Assembly (NCBI GenBank): GCA_037975125.1 | Contig: CM075862.1 | Location: forward strand, 41,147,924 to 41,211,923 | DNA: 64,000 bases | Origin: Latrodectus hesperus | Taxonomy: Eukaryota > Arthropoda > Arachnida > Araneae > Theridiidae | Direction of reading: 5' to 3' | In this document: in pieces, positions 15,795 to 28,412 of the stretch | How the letters are laid out: the number at the start of each line of letters is the position of its first letter | Position numbering within the stretch: the first letter of the stretch is position 1 | Program-made: the position numbers and the translations under genes | Notes under the pieces: model-generated | Databases searched by the model: none | What the model saw: only the letters and a program-made list of their open reading frames with translations | Told to the model about the DNA's origin: nothing

Positions 15795-16481
15795 ATTTAT
15801 AATAAGAGTGTATTTTATTAAAGAATCATACACACTCTATAATTAGTGTGATAAATTTACATTCATAGAAAATTCTTAATATAATTATTTTAGAAGAAAT
15901 TTAAGATAATATTAGCTGAATTACATATTCAATTGGGTGAAGCCTCAAATTTTTTAGACTATTAAATATGACGAATTCCTCTCGAGGCGGTATTCGAAAA
16001 AAAGGAGAAAGTGTCTTTTATCGCTGTGTCTTCCTCCAAGAAATAATGTCTCTTAACTCTGAAATTCAAGAAAAAGTAGGCCGGCGCTGATAAAGTAAAG
16101 TATGCTTCCTTCAAACGATGCTATTTTACAAACTCCAAATCCTTTGAAAATTTATTTTAGTCGCGTTTTAGGTAATTTCATTCAGTCACAATGTATTACT
16201 TTTGAGAAAGAATAAAGTATGTTCACTTAATCTGAAACTTTGTTAGCAAGTTCCAACATTTTTTACGCAACATTCTCTTTTATTTATTCTCTTGCAACTT
16301 AGAGAAGAAAAAGTATTCAATGCTATTTAAAATTTTGTAATGATTATTTAAAAAAAAAAGCTAAATCACTTCGAGGATTGAAAAATAATTTATTTGGATT
16401 AATATGATAAGCAATCGCATAAATTTTCTGTATTTTTAAAATTGTAACATTATTTATTTAACGATACTGAGTATTTTACAA
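15795..16481. other. AT-rich DNA, no gene seen
   Basis: No gene is seen. The stretch 15960-16150 is a little less AT-rich but shows no coding pattern or repeat that I recognise. Confidence 0.55.
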
Positions 16482-16708
16482 ATTGTCTAGTGCTCAGCAT
16501 GCCTGACTGCTGATAGGGAAGTCCTGGGTTCGAATCCCGGTTCGGGCATGGGTGAATTTTCTCTCTCTATCTATCCTGTCTTTGTCCTTTCCTTGTATGA
16601 ATGGGTTGTGAATGGTTGCTTACCCTATAAATGGGTACCTATAGCATGTGTGTACTGACGAAGTCGGACTCCACACCAAAATATGGTTCAGTTAGAAAAA
16701 TGGAACAC
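16482..16708 (+). mobile_element. SINE family B, copy 2 (3' end missing)
   Basis: A plus-strand copy with a good head (B box GGTTCGAATCC at about 16528-16538) and body up to GGTTCAGTTAGAAAAATGG. It stops about 35 bases short of the family end, before the GCCAGCCTGGCTGGC stem and AAC tail, at the exact point where Tc1-like transposase sequence begins. No target-site duplication is visible, so the junction is a deletion or recombination boundary, not a clean insertion. Confidence 0.85.
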
Positions 16709-17446
16709 CTTAGAGATGTAGCGCTGGGTACCAGCTATGCGTACTAGAGTAATGCGAGCGTGATATCCAATACCGCCCCTTACCATAATACCCAGTGCAG
16801 GACCAGTGTGGGGGTGCATAACGCTGCTCTTCAGCATCCTCTCTCCACGATGTCTAAAGACTCAAATGCGACCATCGTGGTGTTTCAAACAGAGGCGTGA
16901 CTCGTCAGTAAAGACAATTTCATTCCATTTTGCCGTCCACATCCTTCTTTCATCGCACCATTAACGGCGGAAACTCCCACTCAAACTGGTAGAAACCTTC
17001 TTGGGTTAGACACAGGTGACCTTGCTGGTGTATACGTATATATTTGTGGCTCTGCATGAAGGGTAGACGAAGCAATGGACAAATATCGGGCAGACCACTC
17101 TGCTGTAAACGGCGTTGAATGGTACGCGAAAAGCTGGATGATGCGTTATAGACTGAATGTTCTGTGCTATGGTTCGTGATGTGTCTGAGTAATTCGTCAC
17201 TATCATGAGCACAATGTGCCTGACATCACGTGTAGTGGTGCAGTGAGGTGGATGAGATCGAAAAAGTCGGTTCGTTGTACCCTCCTGCATTCAACGATCA
17301 CATATCCGCATTACAGTTGTTTGGTTTCAACCAGTACGACTATTGATTTACCTGAAAAATAATCCACAATGTCGGTAGGCCACTATCCTTCCTCTGTCGA
17401 AATCAGGTACTTGAACAAAAAATGATCGCGGTTTTCTACGAGGCAT
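16709..17446 (-). pseudogene. Tc1-like transposase remnant, truncated
   Basis: Minus-strand transposase relic. The start codon at 17444-17446 opens with MPRRKPRSFF, typical of one Tc1-like family, and is followed by a helix-turn-helix-like RGRIVAYRHCG segment. The frame breaks, then continues as TGWNQTTVMRICDRW, MQEGTTNRLFRSHPPH and TTRDVRHIV. Further stops follow, and then the first catalytic block FTDESRLCLKHHDGRIR (Asp retained) and HTGPALGIMV. It ends near QRYISKVFH, so the second catalytic Asp and the final Glu are absent. The left end abuts the SINE at 16708. The right end lies next to mariner sequence, without a recognisable Tc1 terminal repeat. Confidence 0.88.
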
Positions 17447-17459
17447 AATTGATATATTT

Positions 17460-18185
17460 TTTTTGAAGAAAAAAATCACAAGAAAAACGCAATTTCCGAA
17501 CTTGAAATAGCACTTTGAAGTGGCGCCACAGGCACGCGTGATGTGCGTCTGCTTTTGTGCACTAAATGTCAACCGTTTATGTGAACATTTCTGCTACATT
17601 TCATCGATTGCATCACAATGCTTTTCCACTGTGCTGATTTCGCAGTGTTATTGAAAACTGTGGTAAATGAAATTGACTAAGTTGCTACCAAATAATCACC
17701 ATTAACTCCTTTTGATGGAATTTTTGTTTTGGGAAGTGTGATGGAGTTTTTTTGGTACTCAGACACTATGCTAAACGTCGCCGATTGTCGCACAAGATCC
17801 ACTTTTTGCACGAATCACAATTCGATTGTCAAACGGATAGTTTTGGTTGCGAAGAAAAGTAGGTTTTTCAACACATGTATTTTTGATTTTTATTCAATTC
17901 ATGAGGAATCCATTTATCCATTTTGTTTTAAATTTGCCAATCATTGTTAAATAATGAAAAATGGCTGTAGGAGTTACTCCCAGCTCTTCTGCCTGGGCGA
18001 TAACAGTATTGTTGTGATACTTTCTATTTTCGATGATATTTTCAACTATCGATATGATATCATCTTCAACATTGTGTCTGGAGCCTGCTCCGGAATCCTT
18101 TGTAAGATTCTTGTCAACAGATTCTAAATTTGCTTATGAATGTCAAATGATAGGCCCGTTCTCTGAATCATCTCCAAATTGATGT
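17460..18185 (-). pseudogene. Mariner transposase remnant (SETMAR-like type)
   Basis: Minus-strand relic, best seen between 18130 and 17700. A segment resembling EELGVTPTAIFHYL is followed by IGKFKTKWI (family pattern IGKVKKLDKWVP), then CVEKPTFLRNQNYPFDNRIV (family pattern CSSLLLRNKNDPFLDRIV), and QNKNSIKR (family pattern KPNLHPKKV). Weaker similarity to the IDEMHQKL and LLHDNARPHV blocks continues down to about 17500. Stops and frame changes are frequent, so it is long dead. Boundaries are approximate. The Tc1-like start codon lies only a few bases from its lower end. Confidence 0.75.
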
Positions 18186-19482
18186 TTTAGAAAACAGCTC
18201 TCCTGTAGATTATAATCACTCTTTTACTCATACAAAAATAATACTTTAAAATATCAAGAATTCATCATATGATTAAAATCACAAAATTATAGAAAAATAT
18301 AGTTTTATTTAAAAAACAAATGAGATATATACTAAGGTTTTAGCTTTAAAATGATATATAATATATGAATATATATAAAAAATTATTAGAAAAAATCTAA
18401 AAAGCGTCCAATTGCAAATTTTATAAGTTACAATCTAATATAAAACATAAAAAATATGTATGCATATAAATTGGCGTTATGGGATGACAAAATGATAAAT
18501 GAAAAGTGGTAAATTGTAATCAAGATTAAATTAAAAGTTTTATGTTATTTTAGTTATTTTATTAATGTAAATCTTTTTTAAATAATTCAGTTGAAGTTCT
18601 CTTTAAATACTACTTTCAACTGAAAGTACTTTATATGTTAACAGAATATATTATGTAATATACGTTTAATGTATAGTAACACGTGATAAAAATACTTTCC
18701 AAAATAAATCAGATTTTTTTTTCATTTTTACTTTTTGGATCTGCAATTTTTATTTGACAAACACTATTTTATTTATCACATAATTTACCATTCATTTTTG
18801 CTAAGGATTACTTTAACTGTTTACTAAATCTATGAATAGAGATAATATTTTCAACAAGGCTTTATGGATAACAATCAATTACAGATGAATCCAAAGGAAG
18901 AAAACTCATTTGTAATTACGTAAGAATCTTATTTGCACATTTAGAGTGGTAAAGAATGAAACGTGCTGGAGGAAACATTTTATTTTTTATTTTGATTTCA
19001 CTGTTATGTTTTGCTTGCTTATCTTATTTATTTTAAAGTAAACTTTTATTTCTTTGAAAAAATGTAAGTAAGCAAATGATTTGCAAAACTGAGTGTTGTG
19101 TGGTTTTTATATTCTAAAGATAATCATACTTATTTCAAAGTTTGGGGGAAAAGTATGCTTGTAGATACGGTTCTTATTTATTTGAAAATTCGGAATGCTT
19201 ATAGATTTGAAGTTTTTTTTTTAAATTTAGTTTCACTTTAAAGATTGTTTTGAATGTTTATTGTCTGAAAAGTATGAAATAAGTTTATTCATTTGAATAT
19301 TTCTATAGAAAAGCTCTTCTGATAACTGAAATTTAAAAAAGAAAACGAAAAAATAGATGGAAAAAAGAAAATAGAAAAATAGAAAAAGAAAAAATAGATT
19401 GTTTATATTAAAAATTTTAATATTATTTATGTATTTGAATTTTTGTCTCAAAAAATCTAAGATGCATTAAACAGATACCTGA
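18186..19482. other. AT-rich DNA, no gene seen
   Basis: No gene or transposon end is recognised. The frame at 19233-19451 minus is A-rich low complexity. Confidence 0.6.
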
Positions 19483-19497
19483 AATATATATATATAT

Positions 19498-19572
<75 letters not shown>

Positions 19573-19592
19573 ATATATATATATATATATAA

Positions 19593-19680
<88 letters not shown>
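19483..19680. repeat. (TA)n microsatellite, about 200 bp, interrupted
   Basis: AT dinucleotide array with AAA, CTA and AAATAAATA interruptions, which show it is older or more mutated than the pure run at 9.9 kb. Confidence 0.96.
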
Positions 19681-19682
<2 letters not shown>

Positions 19683-21513
19683 TAATAAATAATAGTATAA
19701 AATTGCATAAAATACCTCATTAGACGCAAGTGGAAATGATTAAAAATTTATCTAGAAAATTGCAATTTGAAATGAATTAACAATTTGAACAAAAAGTTAT
19801 TCTTTTCTTAACTGAAAGTTAACAAGAATTTATGTACTAACTTAACCATTTAGAAATTATTGATATATTTGTGTGTTTCAATAGCTTTTAAAAATATTTT
19901 CCTTGTGTATTTAAAATTTCATAAGTAAAAACTCTGATAAATTTGCAAGCACATTTATTTATTTAGTTTATTAGAACCAAATACCTATATTCACTTGTTA
20001 TTATTTACTCTTTTCGTTGCTGAAGTCTTTGTACACGCATAGCAAATTACTTACTATGAAAATATTTGAAAGATAGATCTAATTGTAAAAAATGTGAAAT
20101 TATGGAATTTTCAGCATTAGAGTATTCATAGAAGTGCAAATGAAAGTGGTAATTCAATATGGGCTGTTCATTTTTGAGAAACAGAACTAAGCGTTTTTTT
20201 TTGAAAAGCGGATTATTAATAGGCAATATCCTTTTTCTTTCCTTTATCTATTCCATGGATTTTAGAGTTACTACATATTAAAGCTCATTGGGCTATAACT
20301 AGTTATGCAGTTCAATGTATACTTCACTTTGCACGCAGTGTTCATAGTAAAAGTATCGGTAATGCCATGAAATCGTAAGTATGCATCAACTTTACGCAAT
20401 AATTTAAGCTATTTATTTTATCAAGTTCATAAGTTTTCTTACATTCCTCAATTTGCTAATGAGAGTTGCAAATTGTTTTAGTATCACTTGTGAAATAAAC
20501 AATTCATTGATTAAAGGGATATAAAATTTGATTATCCATGAAAAGGTAATTCAAATGATTGTACATAATAAATTAATTCGAGTAATTACCTTAACATTTT
20601 TATTCTGATCTCAGTCGTAATTGAAATGTCCTGAACAAAGTTTATCTTTTAAAGTTATTTGTTATTGATGCATTAATATGATAATTCTACTTAATCATTA
20701 ACAGATTAGAAACACGTTTCACCTTTATAAAATGTATTTCCTTTATTTTAGATGTTTTAATTAGTTTGTGCCTTGTTCAGCTTCTAAAATGTTTCATTTC
20801 TCGTAAATTGTGCCCTTGGGAACACAGATGGGAAAATGAATGTAATAAAATCAGTAATTACTTATAAGCTGATCTAATTATAACTGCGTATATTTAAAAG
20901 CTTTGATTAAAAGTAGATTTAACGCAATAAGCAGGCAGAAAATGATATCAATCCATTGACTAAACACCGTACCGATTAAAGTCCATTAATTGATTAATTT
21001 AACAAAAATAAACCCATCATTTATTTGTAAATGTTTCTGTCCGCTTAGATCTGAATGTGTGTCGCATAATAGTTCATTTCTCTCAACTGCATAAGTCATT
21101 TCTAATTTATCTTTCCATTAATCTCCATAATTGACACATATTAATGTGATAAAAATGAGATTTAGCTGCTTTTCTCGCATTTTCCTATTGATTTTAATCA
21201 TTAGCTTGCATAGTTTTTATGAAACATTGATGCATAAATGATAAAAAATATTGGTTTTATATATGTGTGTTTTCTTTTTGAATGTAAGTAACATATGTAT
21301 TTAATGTATCATTGCAGTATAGAAAAATTTTAATAAATGTATAATCAAAAGAAATAAAGTAAGAGTGTAATTATAAAGTAGAATTTTATATGTTAAGGAA
21401 GAAGTTCTCGAATATATAATAAAACTTTATATTTTTCTTTATAAAATCTGGAAATTCAAATATTACAAACTTTCATGAGATATTTATAAGAAACTATATT
21501 CTGTTTTCTGTTA
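19681..21513. other. AT-rich DNA, no gene seen
   Basis: No gene, RNA box or repeat array is seen. It ends at the target-site duplication of the MITE. Confidence 0.6.
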
Positions 21514-21520
21514 GAATTGA

Positions 21521-21776
21521 AGGCACAGGTGCCGTATAATCCAGGATGTCAAATTCTGAGATTGGCGATTTTTTGGAGGATTTTCTTATGTGTCTGGCAA
21601 CCTCGTTTTTATTACGTCATACATATGGAGACCTATAAAAATTTTACAGAAAACTCTATTTTGGTAACGTTAGTATTTACGTTATCGCGCTCGTCACGAT
21701 ACGTCATCTTGGCAATATTTCTTGATCGCCAAAAAAATTCAAAATTTGGAATCATGGATTATACGGCACCTGTGCT
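21521..21776. mobile_element. MITE-like non-autonomous DNA transposon
   Basis: A 256-bp unit with terminal inverted repeats. Both ends read GCACAGGTGCCGTATAATCC inward, and the similarity continues for about 38 bases (CA-GAT--CAAATT-TGA). An inner pair, TTGGCGATTTTTTGG versus TTTTTTTGGCGATC, extends it. It is flanked by a direct repeat GAATTGA at 21514-21520 and 21777-21783, consistent with a 7-8 bp target-site duplication. The interior encodes no transposase: an 88-codon frame spans the element but looks accidental. TSD length and TIRs do not match Tc1/mariner (TA). A hAT-, P- or Merlin-like origin is possible, and I cannot decide between them. Confidence 0.85.
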
Positions 21777-21783
21777 GAATTGA

Positions 21784-22865
21784 TTTATAAAAAAATATCG
21801 TACTAAAATGACTAATAATGTAAATACAATAAATATTTTCCATTGTTTAAATTTCAAAGTGTTATAGTTGAAACGCACACCTAATATCAAAAATTATTAT
21901 TTTTAATTTTATTTAAGTTTTCGAATTATTGACATTAAATTTATGCCAGAAAAGTTTTGGTTATTCAAAATATAATTTACCTTAATTAAAATTCAAACTA
22001 CAACACTCTCAAATTTATAAATAAATTATTCATAAAATCTTTATGTTTTATATATTTTTTCTAACACTATAATAATTTTAGTTAGTTAATCTAACTGCTT
22101 TAGCCAAATATAGTGAAAAATGCTTACTAAACAAGATAGTTTTTTTCCATTTAAATGCTTTATTTAGTGTAAATTAAATATTCAACTGATCATTGTGAAT
22201 TGATACTCATTATGACTAATTTTTCAAATCCTTGTTACTAAAATAAAACTTTAATTGGTAAAATATAATATATGCAGTAATAAAAAAATTAATGACTAGT
22301 TAGATAGTGATATTCACTTTAAGTTATATTTGCAAAGTAAGCTCACATTTTTGGTGTGCTTACGAACCTGAAATTCTATAGTGTAATAAAGATAAATGAA
22401 TCATATATAATATAACACAACACTCTATAATAAAACAGTTAAGCAAAATATATAAAAATTTAAAGAATTTATTTGCTCAAGTATTTGCGATTTGTAAAAT
22501 ATTTCTTTATTTTGATAACAACTCTTTCGTTTTAGTCACAGATGCTTGTAGTGTTTCCGAATCTATTTCAAACTGAAGATCTTGGTCTAATTAGACCAAG
22601 TATATGAAAATAACCCATTGAATAAAAAAAAATTTCATGAAAGATTAATGCATTGCACAAAAAATGTTACCTTAAATAAATGTAGAATTACATCAAAGCA
22701 ACTGAGAATTATTCACGTAAATACATAAAAAAGGAAAAAGTTTAATTCAATAAGCAAAGTTTCATCTGTTAAATAATAAATATTTGAACGCAATTATTAT
22801 TCTTTGTTTTATTTATTTTTTTAATTTGATTTATTAATATTAAATAAAATTTAACATTAGCTTTT
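21784..22865. other. AT-rich DNA with a perfect palindrome
   Basis: No gene is seen. At 22581-22600 there is a perfect 20-bp palindrome, CTTGGTCTAATTAGACCAAG, centred on TAATTA. Confidence 0.6.
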
Positions 22866-23071
22866 GATCAGAAAAGCGCAATGAAAGAAATGATCAGAAA
22901 AGTTCAGAGCAAGAAATGATCAGAAAAGTTCAGAGCAAGAAATGATTAGGAAAGTTCAGAGCAAGAAATGATCAGAAAATTTCAGAGCAAGAAATGATTA
23001 GGAAAGTTCAGAGCAAGAAATGATCAGAAAAGTTCAGAGCAAGAAATGATCAGAGGAGTTTAGAGTGAAAG
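22866..23071. repeat. 26-bp minisatellite, 8 copies
   Basis: Copies start at 22866, 22892, 22918, 22944, 22970, 22996, 23022 and 23048. The unit begins GATCAGAAAAGTTCAGAGC and ends AAGAAAT. The first and last copies are diverged. Between them, two types alternate (GATCAGAAAA and GATTAGGAAA at 22944 and 22996), giving a 52-bp higher-order pattern. The unit length is not a multiple of three and the reading frames are interrupted, so it is not coding. Confidence 0.97.
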
Positions 23072-24998
23072 CAAAATAAGAAAGTGATCAATAAATCAGG
23101 AATGTTTTTAAATATTTACAATGACATTCAATTCGCCCTAAAAATTATATTGCTTTTTAACAGTTTCTAAATATAAAATAAATAATTGATTCATTTCCAG
23201 TAATTTTATGCTGCTTCGTGACTTAGTTGTTCTGAACGCATTTGACACAACATGTGTACAGAACTCAGAAATATTAAAGATTAGTTTGAATAATCTTTGT
23301 TATGCTTAAAATGACCAAATCTTCTTATTTATGTATGTATGAAAACTCATTATACGATATCACTATTGAAAAGTTCTCTCATCCAAACAGTTTCTTTTAT
23401 CTCATCTAAGCAATCAACTCAAACAAAAAATGACCACCTCATTTTTTGAAAAAAAAATGTGTTAAATATTATATGCAGGAAAAAGATGAAAACATAATAT
23501 CAGTTTGTGCATCTTGCAATGTAATTTAAAAGCGTCATTATTATTTACCCCTCTTTTTGGAAAAAAAAGAAAAGACTTTTAAGTTAATTAAGAGAAGGGA
23601 GGAAAGAACTTTTTAAACAAGGATTTTTTGTTGTAGCGTCCTTTTCAAATTAAAAATATTAAGACTTTTTCTAAAGATGGTTGGACTATACCTACAGCAT
23701 TGTTTGCTGAAATGAATTAATAATCTGTGGAAATTTCCTGTTCGTTTTTTTTTCAATATCGACTTACTTGAAATCCTCAGATAAATTATTTTCTATTAGA
23801 AAGTCACAAATACATCTATCAAGATCGGTATTTAAGTATTTGTCAGTCCTTCCTAGACATATGTGCATTGTCTTCTATGAATAAGATTGCTTATTCCGAT
23901 GTAAATTGTGAATGGTCAATACTTTACGAGAGCTTTTATTTTCTGTCAGTCAAAACGAACTATATAATTTAAATATTTTGCAAAAATTCACATTGCCAAT
24001 TAATAACAGAAAATATTTAATTTAGCATATTAAGATATTAATCAATATAAGCAATAAAATACCATAAATCCAGTTAAAACTATAAAAATATTACATGTAT
24101 TCATAGTGTAAACAACTGTCTTACAACTAATACAAATTATTAAATTTTAACGATTTCACTGGTTATGTGATTACTGCAAAATAACCAGTATCTAGTTATT
24201 ATTATTATAGAATAAATAATTTTCATAAATTATTCTATGCGTAACAAAATATTTAAAATTATTGAGAATAATGGATCTAAACTTTTCAATTAATATTAAC
24301 AAATCTATGCCAAGAATATTCTTGGTAATTAATAAAAAATAAATATACAATTTATTTTCCCTCCTACATAACATAAATATAAATATTCTCGTTTGCTTTG
24401 AATTATTTGGATATTTAATAAGAAAACCGACAACTATTTTTATTAAGATATAAATGCAGATAACCTTAAAAAGATTTGGCAGTAAATTTTCGTTAAAAAC
24501 GTTACTTTTAGAATTTATTTCTTATTGCATCACTAAATATTTGGAATTGGGTTTTCTATCAAAATAAAGGACGCAGAGAATTTATAAACCAAGTTAAAAC
24601 GCATGAGAATAACTTTCCAAACATTAATGGGGATTTTCTGCATTTTTCATTTCAATAACATTTTTGCTTCGTGTATAATTTATTTTATTGTAGCTAAGTG
24701 AAAATGGGAAAAAAATCTTTCTGAAATAGTTTAAAATTTATGTAGCAATAAATATGATAGTAAGAAAAAAGTGGAAATGAATTAATTAAAATATAAATTG
24801 ATATTTTCTACTATGATAACTGATTTATTCATCATAAATAATGATTGTAGGCTCTTAAATTAAGTGCGGTTTTGTTTCAAAGTTAATATTGATATTAATC
24901 TATAATACTGTCATCATTGATTGTATAATAGATTGATGTTATACTGAAAGAAATTGATGAAGGACGACTTATCCCTGGCTTAAAACCATTCATTATTT
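23072..24998. other. AT-rich DNA, no gene seen
   Basis: No gene is seen. A perfect 16-bp palindrome, CCAAGAATATTCTTGG, lies at 24310-24325. The 60-codon minus frame at 24192-24374 is background. Confidence 0.55.
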
Positions 24999-25008
24999 AA
25001 CTAGATTG

Positions 25009-25392
25009 GAGGGTAGTGGTAGCCTAGATGTTAGGGTATCGGCCTTCTGTCCGGAAGGGCGGGGTTCGAATCCCAATGCCGCCAAAGACCCACCAAGTAC
25101 ATGCGATACACGTGATCGTTAAGTCTGTGGAATCGAAAGTCCTGAGGTCAGTCATTGAGCAGTTACCATGGGTGCAGTGGTCTGGAGGAAAACTTCCTTC
25201 CCCTGTAGATCAATGTCAAAAGGGAGTGGATCGTCTGGTGGTGCCATCTACCGGAGGAGTTAAAAAAGAGCAAAGACGTACTTTCATTTTTGTGGTGCTC
25301 TGATAAAAACGAAAGATTCTCCTTATTGACTTAAATTCGCATTCCCAAGACATAGCGAGCTTGGCTTGTCCAAGTGTCATTGGTAACAGCAG
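25009..25392 (+). mobile_element. SINE family A, copy 3
   Basis: Plus-strand copy. The head GGTAGCCTAGATGTTAGGG serves as A-box region and the B box GGTTCGAATCC is at 25063-25073. The body runs through the family words CATCTACCGGAGGAG and AGCGAGCTTGGCTTGTCCAAG, and the degraded tail is GGTAACAGCAGTAAC. The target-site duplication TTAACTAGATTG at 24997-25008 is repeated as TAACTAGGTTG at 25393-25403, with one mismatch. A 91-codon open frame across it (25028-25303) is a by-product of the tRNA-like head and body, not a gene. Confidence 0.92.
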
Positions 25393-25403
25393 TAACTAGG
25401 TTG

Positions 25404-28400
25404 AAAAATATAGTCAAATAATGAATTTAATGAACAGGTGAATATATATCCTGCCGTACTTATAATTTTTATTTTAACATTCATAGAAAATTGAAACTGA
25501 TTTCAATAGGAAGTACTTTTTTATAATTTCAATAATTCATTTTTTTATTTTTTATAGTTTTTTGATATTTTTTACAAAATTATATATATAGCCAATAGTT
25601 TCCTCTAAATTTCACTATTAATATTTTTCTTAATTGTTTTGTGCTTAAATATTTTTATTTATTTCTTTTTCAATATTTTTCTGTGCTTAAAATAGGAAAA
25701 AATGTTTTTTTTTAAAAAATTTCAATATTTAGTTCTTTTTTTCATTAGTTTATCCATTAGTTAGTCCATTGTATGTTCAGTGACAGAGAAACCTACCTCG
25801 CTGTTTGCTTGTTATGGCTTTTAGTAAGCATTGTAAAACTAAACGCGCTCACAACCATCTATTGAGAAAAAATGTAAATTTAAAAAGAACTCTTCATAAG
25901 GAAGCTATTTTTAATTCTTAAGAGAAGCGTAAATTTTGTAAGTAGTTTATAAGAAATTAATCTCAATTTCTTAACACTGATATAAATTCTGGAAGTAATA
26001 GCAAGATCTAATGCTTAAAAGTAAATTTACCAAGTAATTGTTGAAAATATCTATTTTTAAATCGGAAGTATGCTTAACGGGCCAAAAGTAATCTATTTAC
26101 AACGGGCAAAAATAGTGACGGAATCTTATTTGATAGGCTACTGTTATTGTATTCACACAATGTCCCAATATCTTTTACAAAAATCAAAAATGTTTGTGAA
26201 AAAAATCTATATTACGTATTCACTTCAGCCTTTCAATGCAATGATTTCAAAATTTAAAAAGTAATATGGTTTTCCGTTTTAGTAGTTTTAGTAGTTATGT
26301 TTTCTGTTTTTCTGTTATTGTTGTGAAAATGATAAGGAAAATACAAAAAATAGGCAATATGGTTATGGAGAAAATATTAATTTTTGCAATTATGTTTCAA
26401 AATTCATTTTTAAAAGCCAATAAAACACGACTTTATTTCAAACGGTTATTAAATTGTCGTCTTGTTTTAAATGGTAAAAATACTTTCAAAGAAAGAAAAG
26501 AAAAAAAAATCAAGGAAATCTGTTTTATAGCCTGCGTGTTTAGTTGGTAACTTAAAGCTTCTGCTTGTAATTTTTGGAAATTAGGAATAAAATAAAATAA
26601 TTTAGTTTTGAAAACAACTAAAAAAATTACAAAAAGTCAGAGATGACAGTGTTTTAATAACTAGTTACATGCTCTAAATGCAACCTAATGATAGAAATAT
26701 ATTGTATTTGTTATCAATAATTCTACAGCTGACGATTTCATTAACAACCTTAAATCAATAAAACGAGAACTTAACTTACTAAACTAGAATTCACATTACA
26801 ACTTCTTCACTAAGAGCCCAATCAAAACTTTAGACAGTAATATCAAAAAAAGTTATTTCATAATCTATTGATACTTCATAAGATGGTAAAAAATATGTAT
26901 AACGAATGTTTTTTCATCACTGTATTATCAAATACGCCACGAAATGTTATTATCCAACAAAAAAAAATTATCTTGATCACGTGATGTTTATGTTCCTGGA
27001 TGGATGATCGGTATCACTTTAAATGCTTATCCGAATATAGGTGAAATATACTAACGACAACATGGAGCACTTTTCATTAATAATGCAGAAGAAATAATAT
27101 CAATTGTTGAGAAGAAATAAACTTTTCATTAAGTAAATTTTGGAAAATTGTTGAAATTTATTATGTTTCAAACTTTCGAGTGTAAGTTCCGGTTGAATTG
27201 CTTATCGGAAATTTTTTTGCAGTGTACCAACAATAAACCATGACCAACTCTCCGTCTGTCATCATAATTCGAATCTAGTGTGCGAAATATCGGAACGATA
27301 CACATGCACGCACACATTTATACAGCTATTTTAGTTAATTGTATCACGTAATCCAAAAAGTATTATTTTGATTAAGGTCTTCACACATTTCATGCCAGTT
27401 TAATAGAGATTAATTTTAATTAGTGAAATATTTTTTCAATGAGTTTATTTTCATATTTAATCATTTAAAAAGTATTATTAATCGAAACTTTATGAAATTC
27501 AAATTTTATAATACTAATATCTTTTTAAATATGGAGTACAAATTCTTCCCTCTCTTCAGATTAGTACAGATGTAATATTTTTAATATATTCTCAGAAATG
27601 GAATAATATTAAAATAAACTAATTTGCAGAGAATTTATTAAAAATATACATTACAAAATACTAAACTTGAATGAATTTCTTTAAAATAAAATATTTCATT
27701 TCGAATAGTTGGGGAAAAAATATTTTCTCTCAGAGCTAAATTATTGAAAACAAGTAACAATGGAAATTTCCATGGCCAAATTGATTGGGATATAAGATAA
27801 ATATTGACAAAAAACAAAACAAAAGCAAAATAAAAACTTATGAAGATACTGGTTTTGCCTTCGGCAAGGTTATTGTTTTGAAGAGAATAGCACCTGATTA
27901 CTACATATAAAAATTCATTAAGAAAACTAATTTTTAGTTCAAGAATTCTTTCATTTCTTCAGATAAGAGCCCTTAGGATAAGAAACAGCTTATCATTACT
28001 TTTTAACAATTAAGTTTTTTTAAACGGTTTCTTGAAAAGAATATGAATTTGAAAATCCGAAAATTTAAATTGGAATATTAATTATTGTCATTAGGAAAAT
28101 CTTTCGCAACTTACTTAATATTCATTCTGAAATACATTCTTTTATTATAAATATGAATACATAGATACAAGCATTTTCTATCATCAGTAGAATTCCTTTA
28201 ACAAGTTATAATTAAATGCAATTAATTGATACATCTTTATCATTGCCTTACAATATCATGTTAAAAAATAAAACAACTTTAAAATAAAATAGTGTTGAAA
28301 TTTTGTCTCACACCATGATTATATGAACTAATAAATAAAATAAAGAGAAACTACGAAATCCTATTAAATGAAATAAATAAAAAATTAAATTTTCTTTAAA

Positions 28401-28412
28401 ATTTTTTTTAAA
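25404..28412. other. AT-rich DNA, no gene seen
   Basis: Two consecutive plus frames at 26070-26264 and 26266-26550 are lysine/phenylalanine-rich and match no family I know. I do not call them genes. No mobile element is recognised. Confidence 0.5.

Noticed and set aside
22866..23071. CRISPR-like regular array
   Set aside because: Units are contiguous, without unique spacers, in eukaryotic AT-rich DNA. It is a minisatellite.
25028..25303. 91-codon open frame beginning MLGYRPSVRKGG
   Set aside because: It lies wholly inside SINE family A copy 3. Similar peptides arise from the other copies (for example 1439-1660 and 39656-39925). They are by-products of the SINE.
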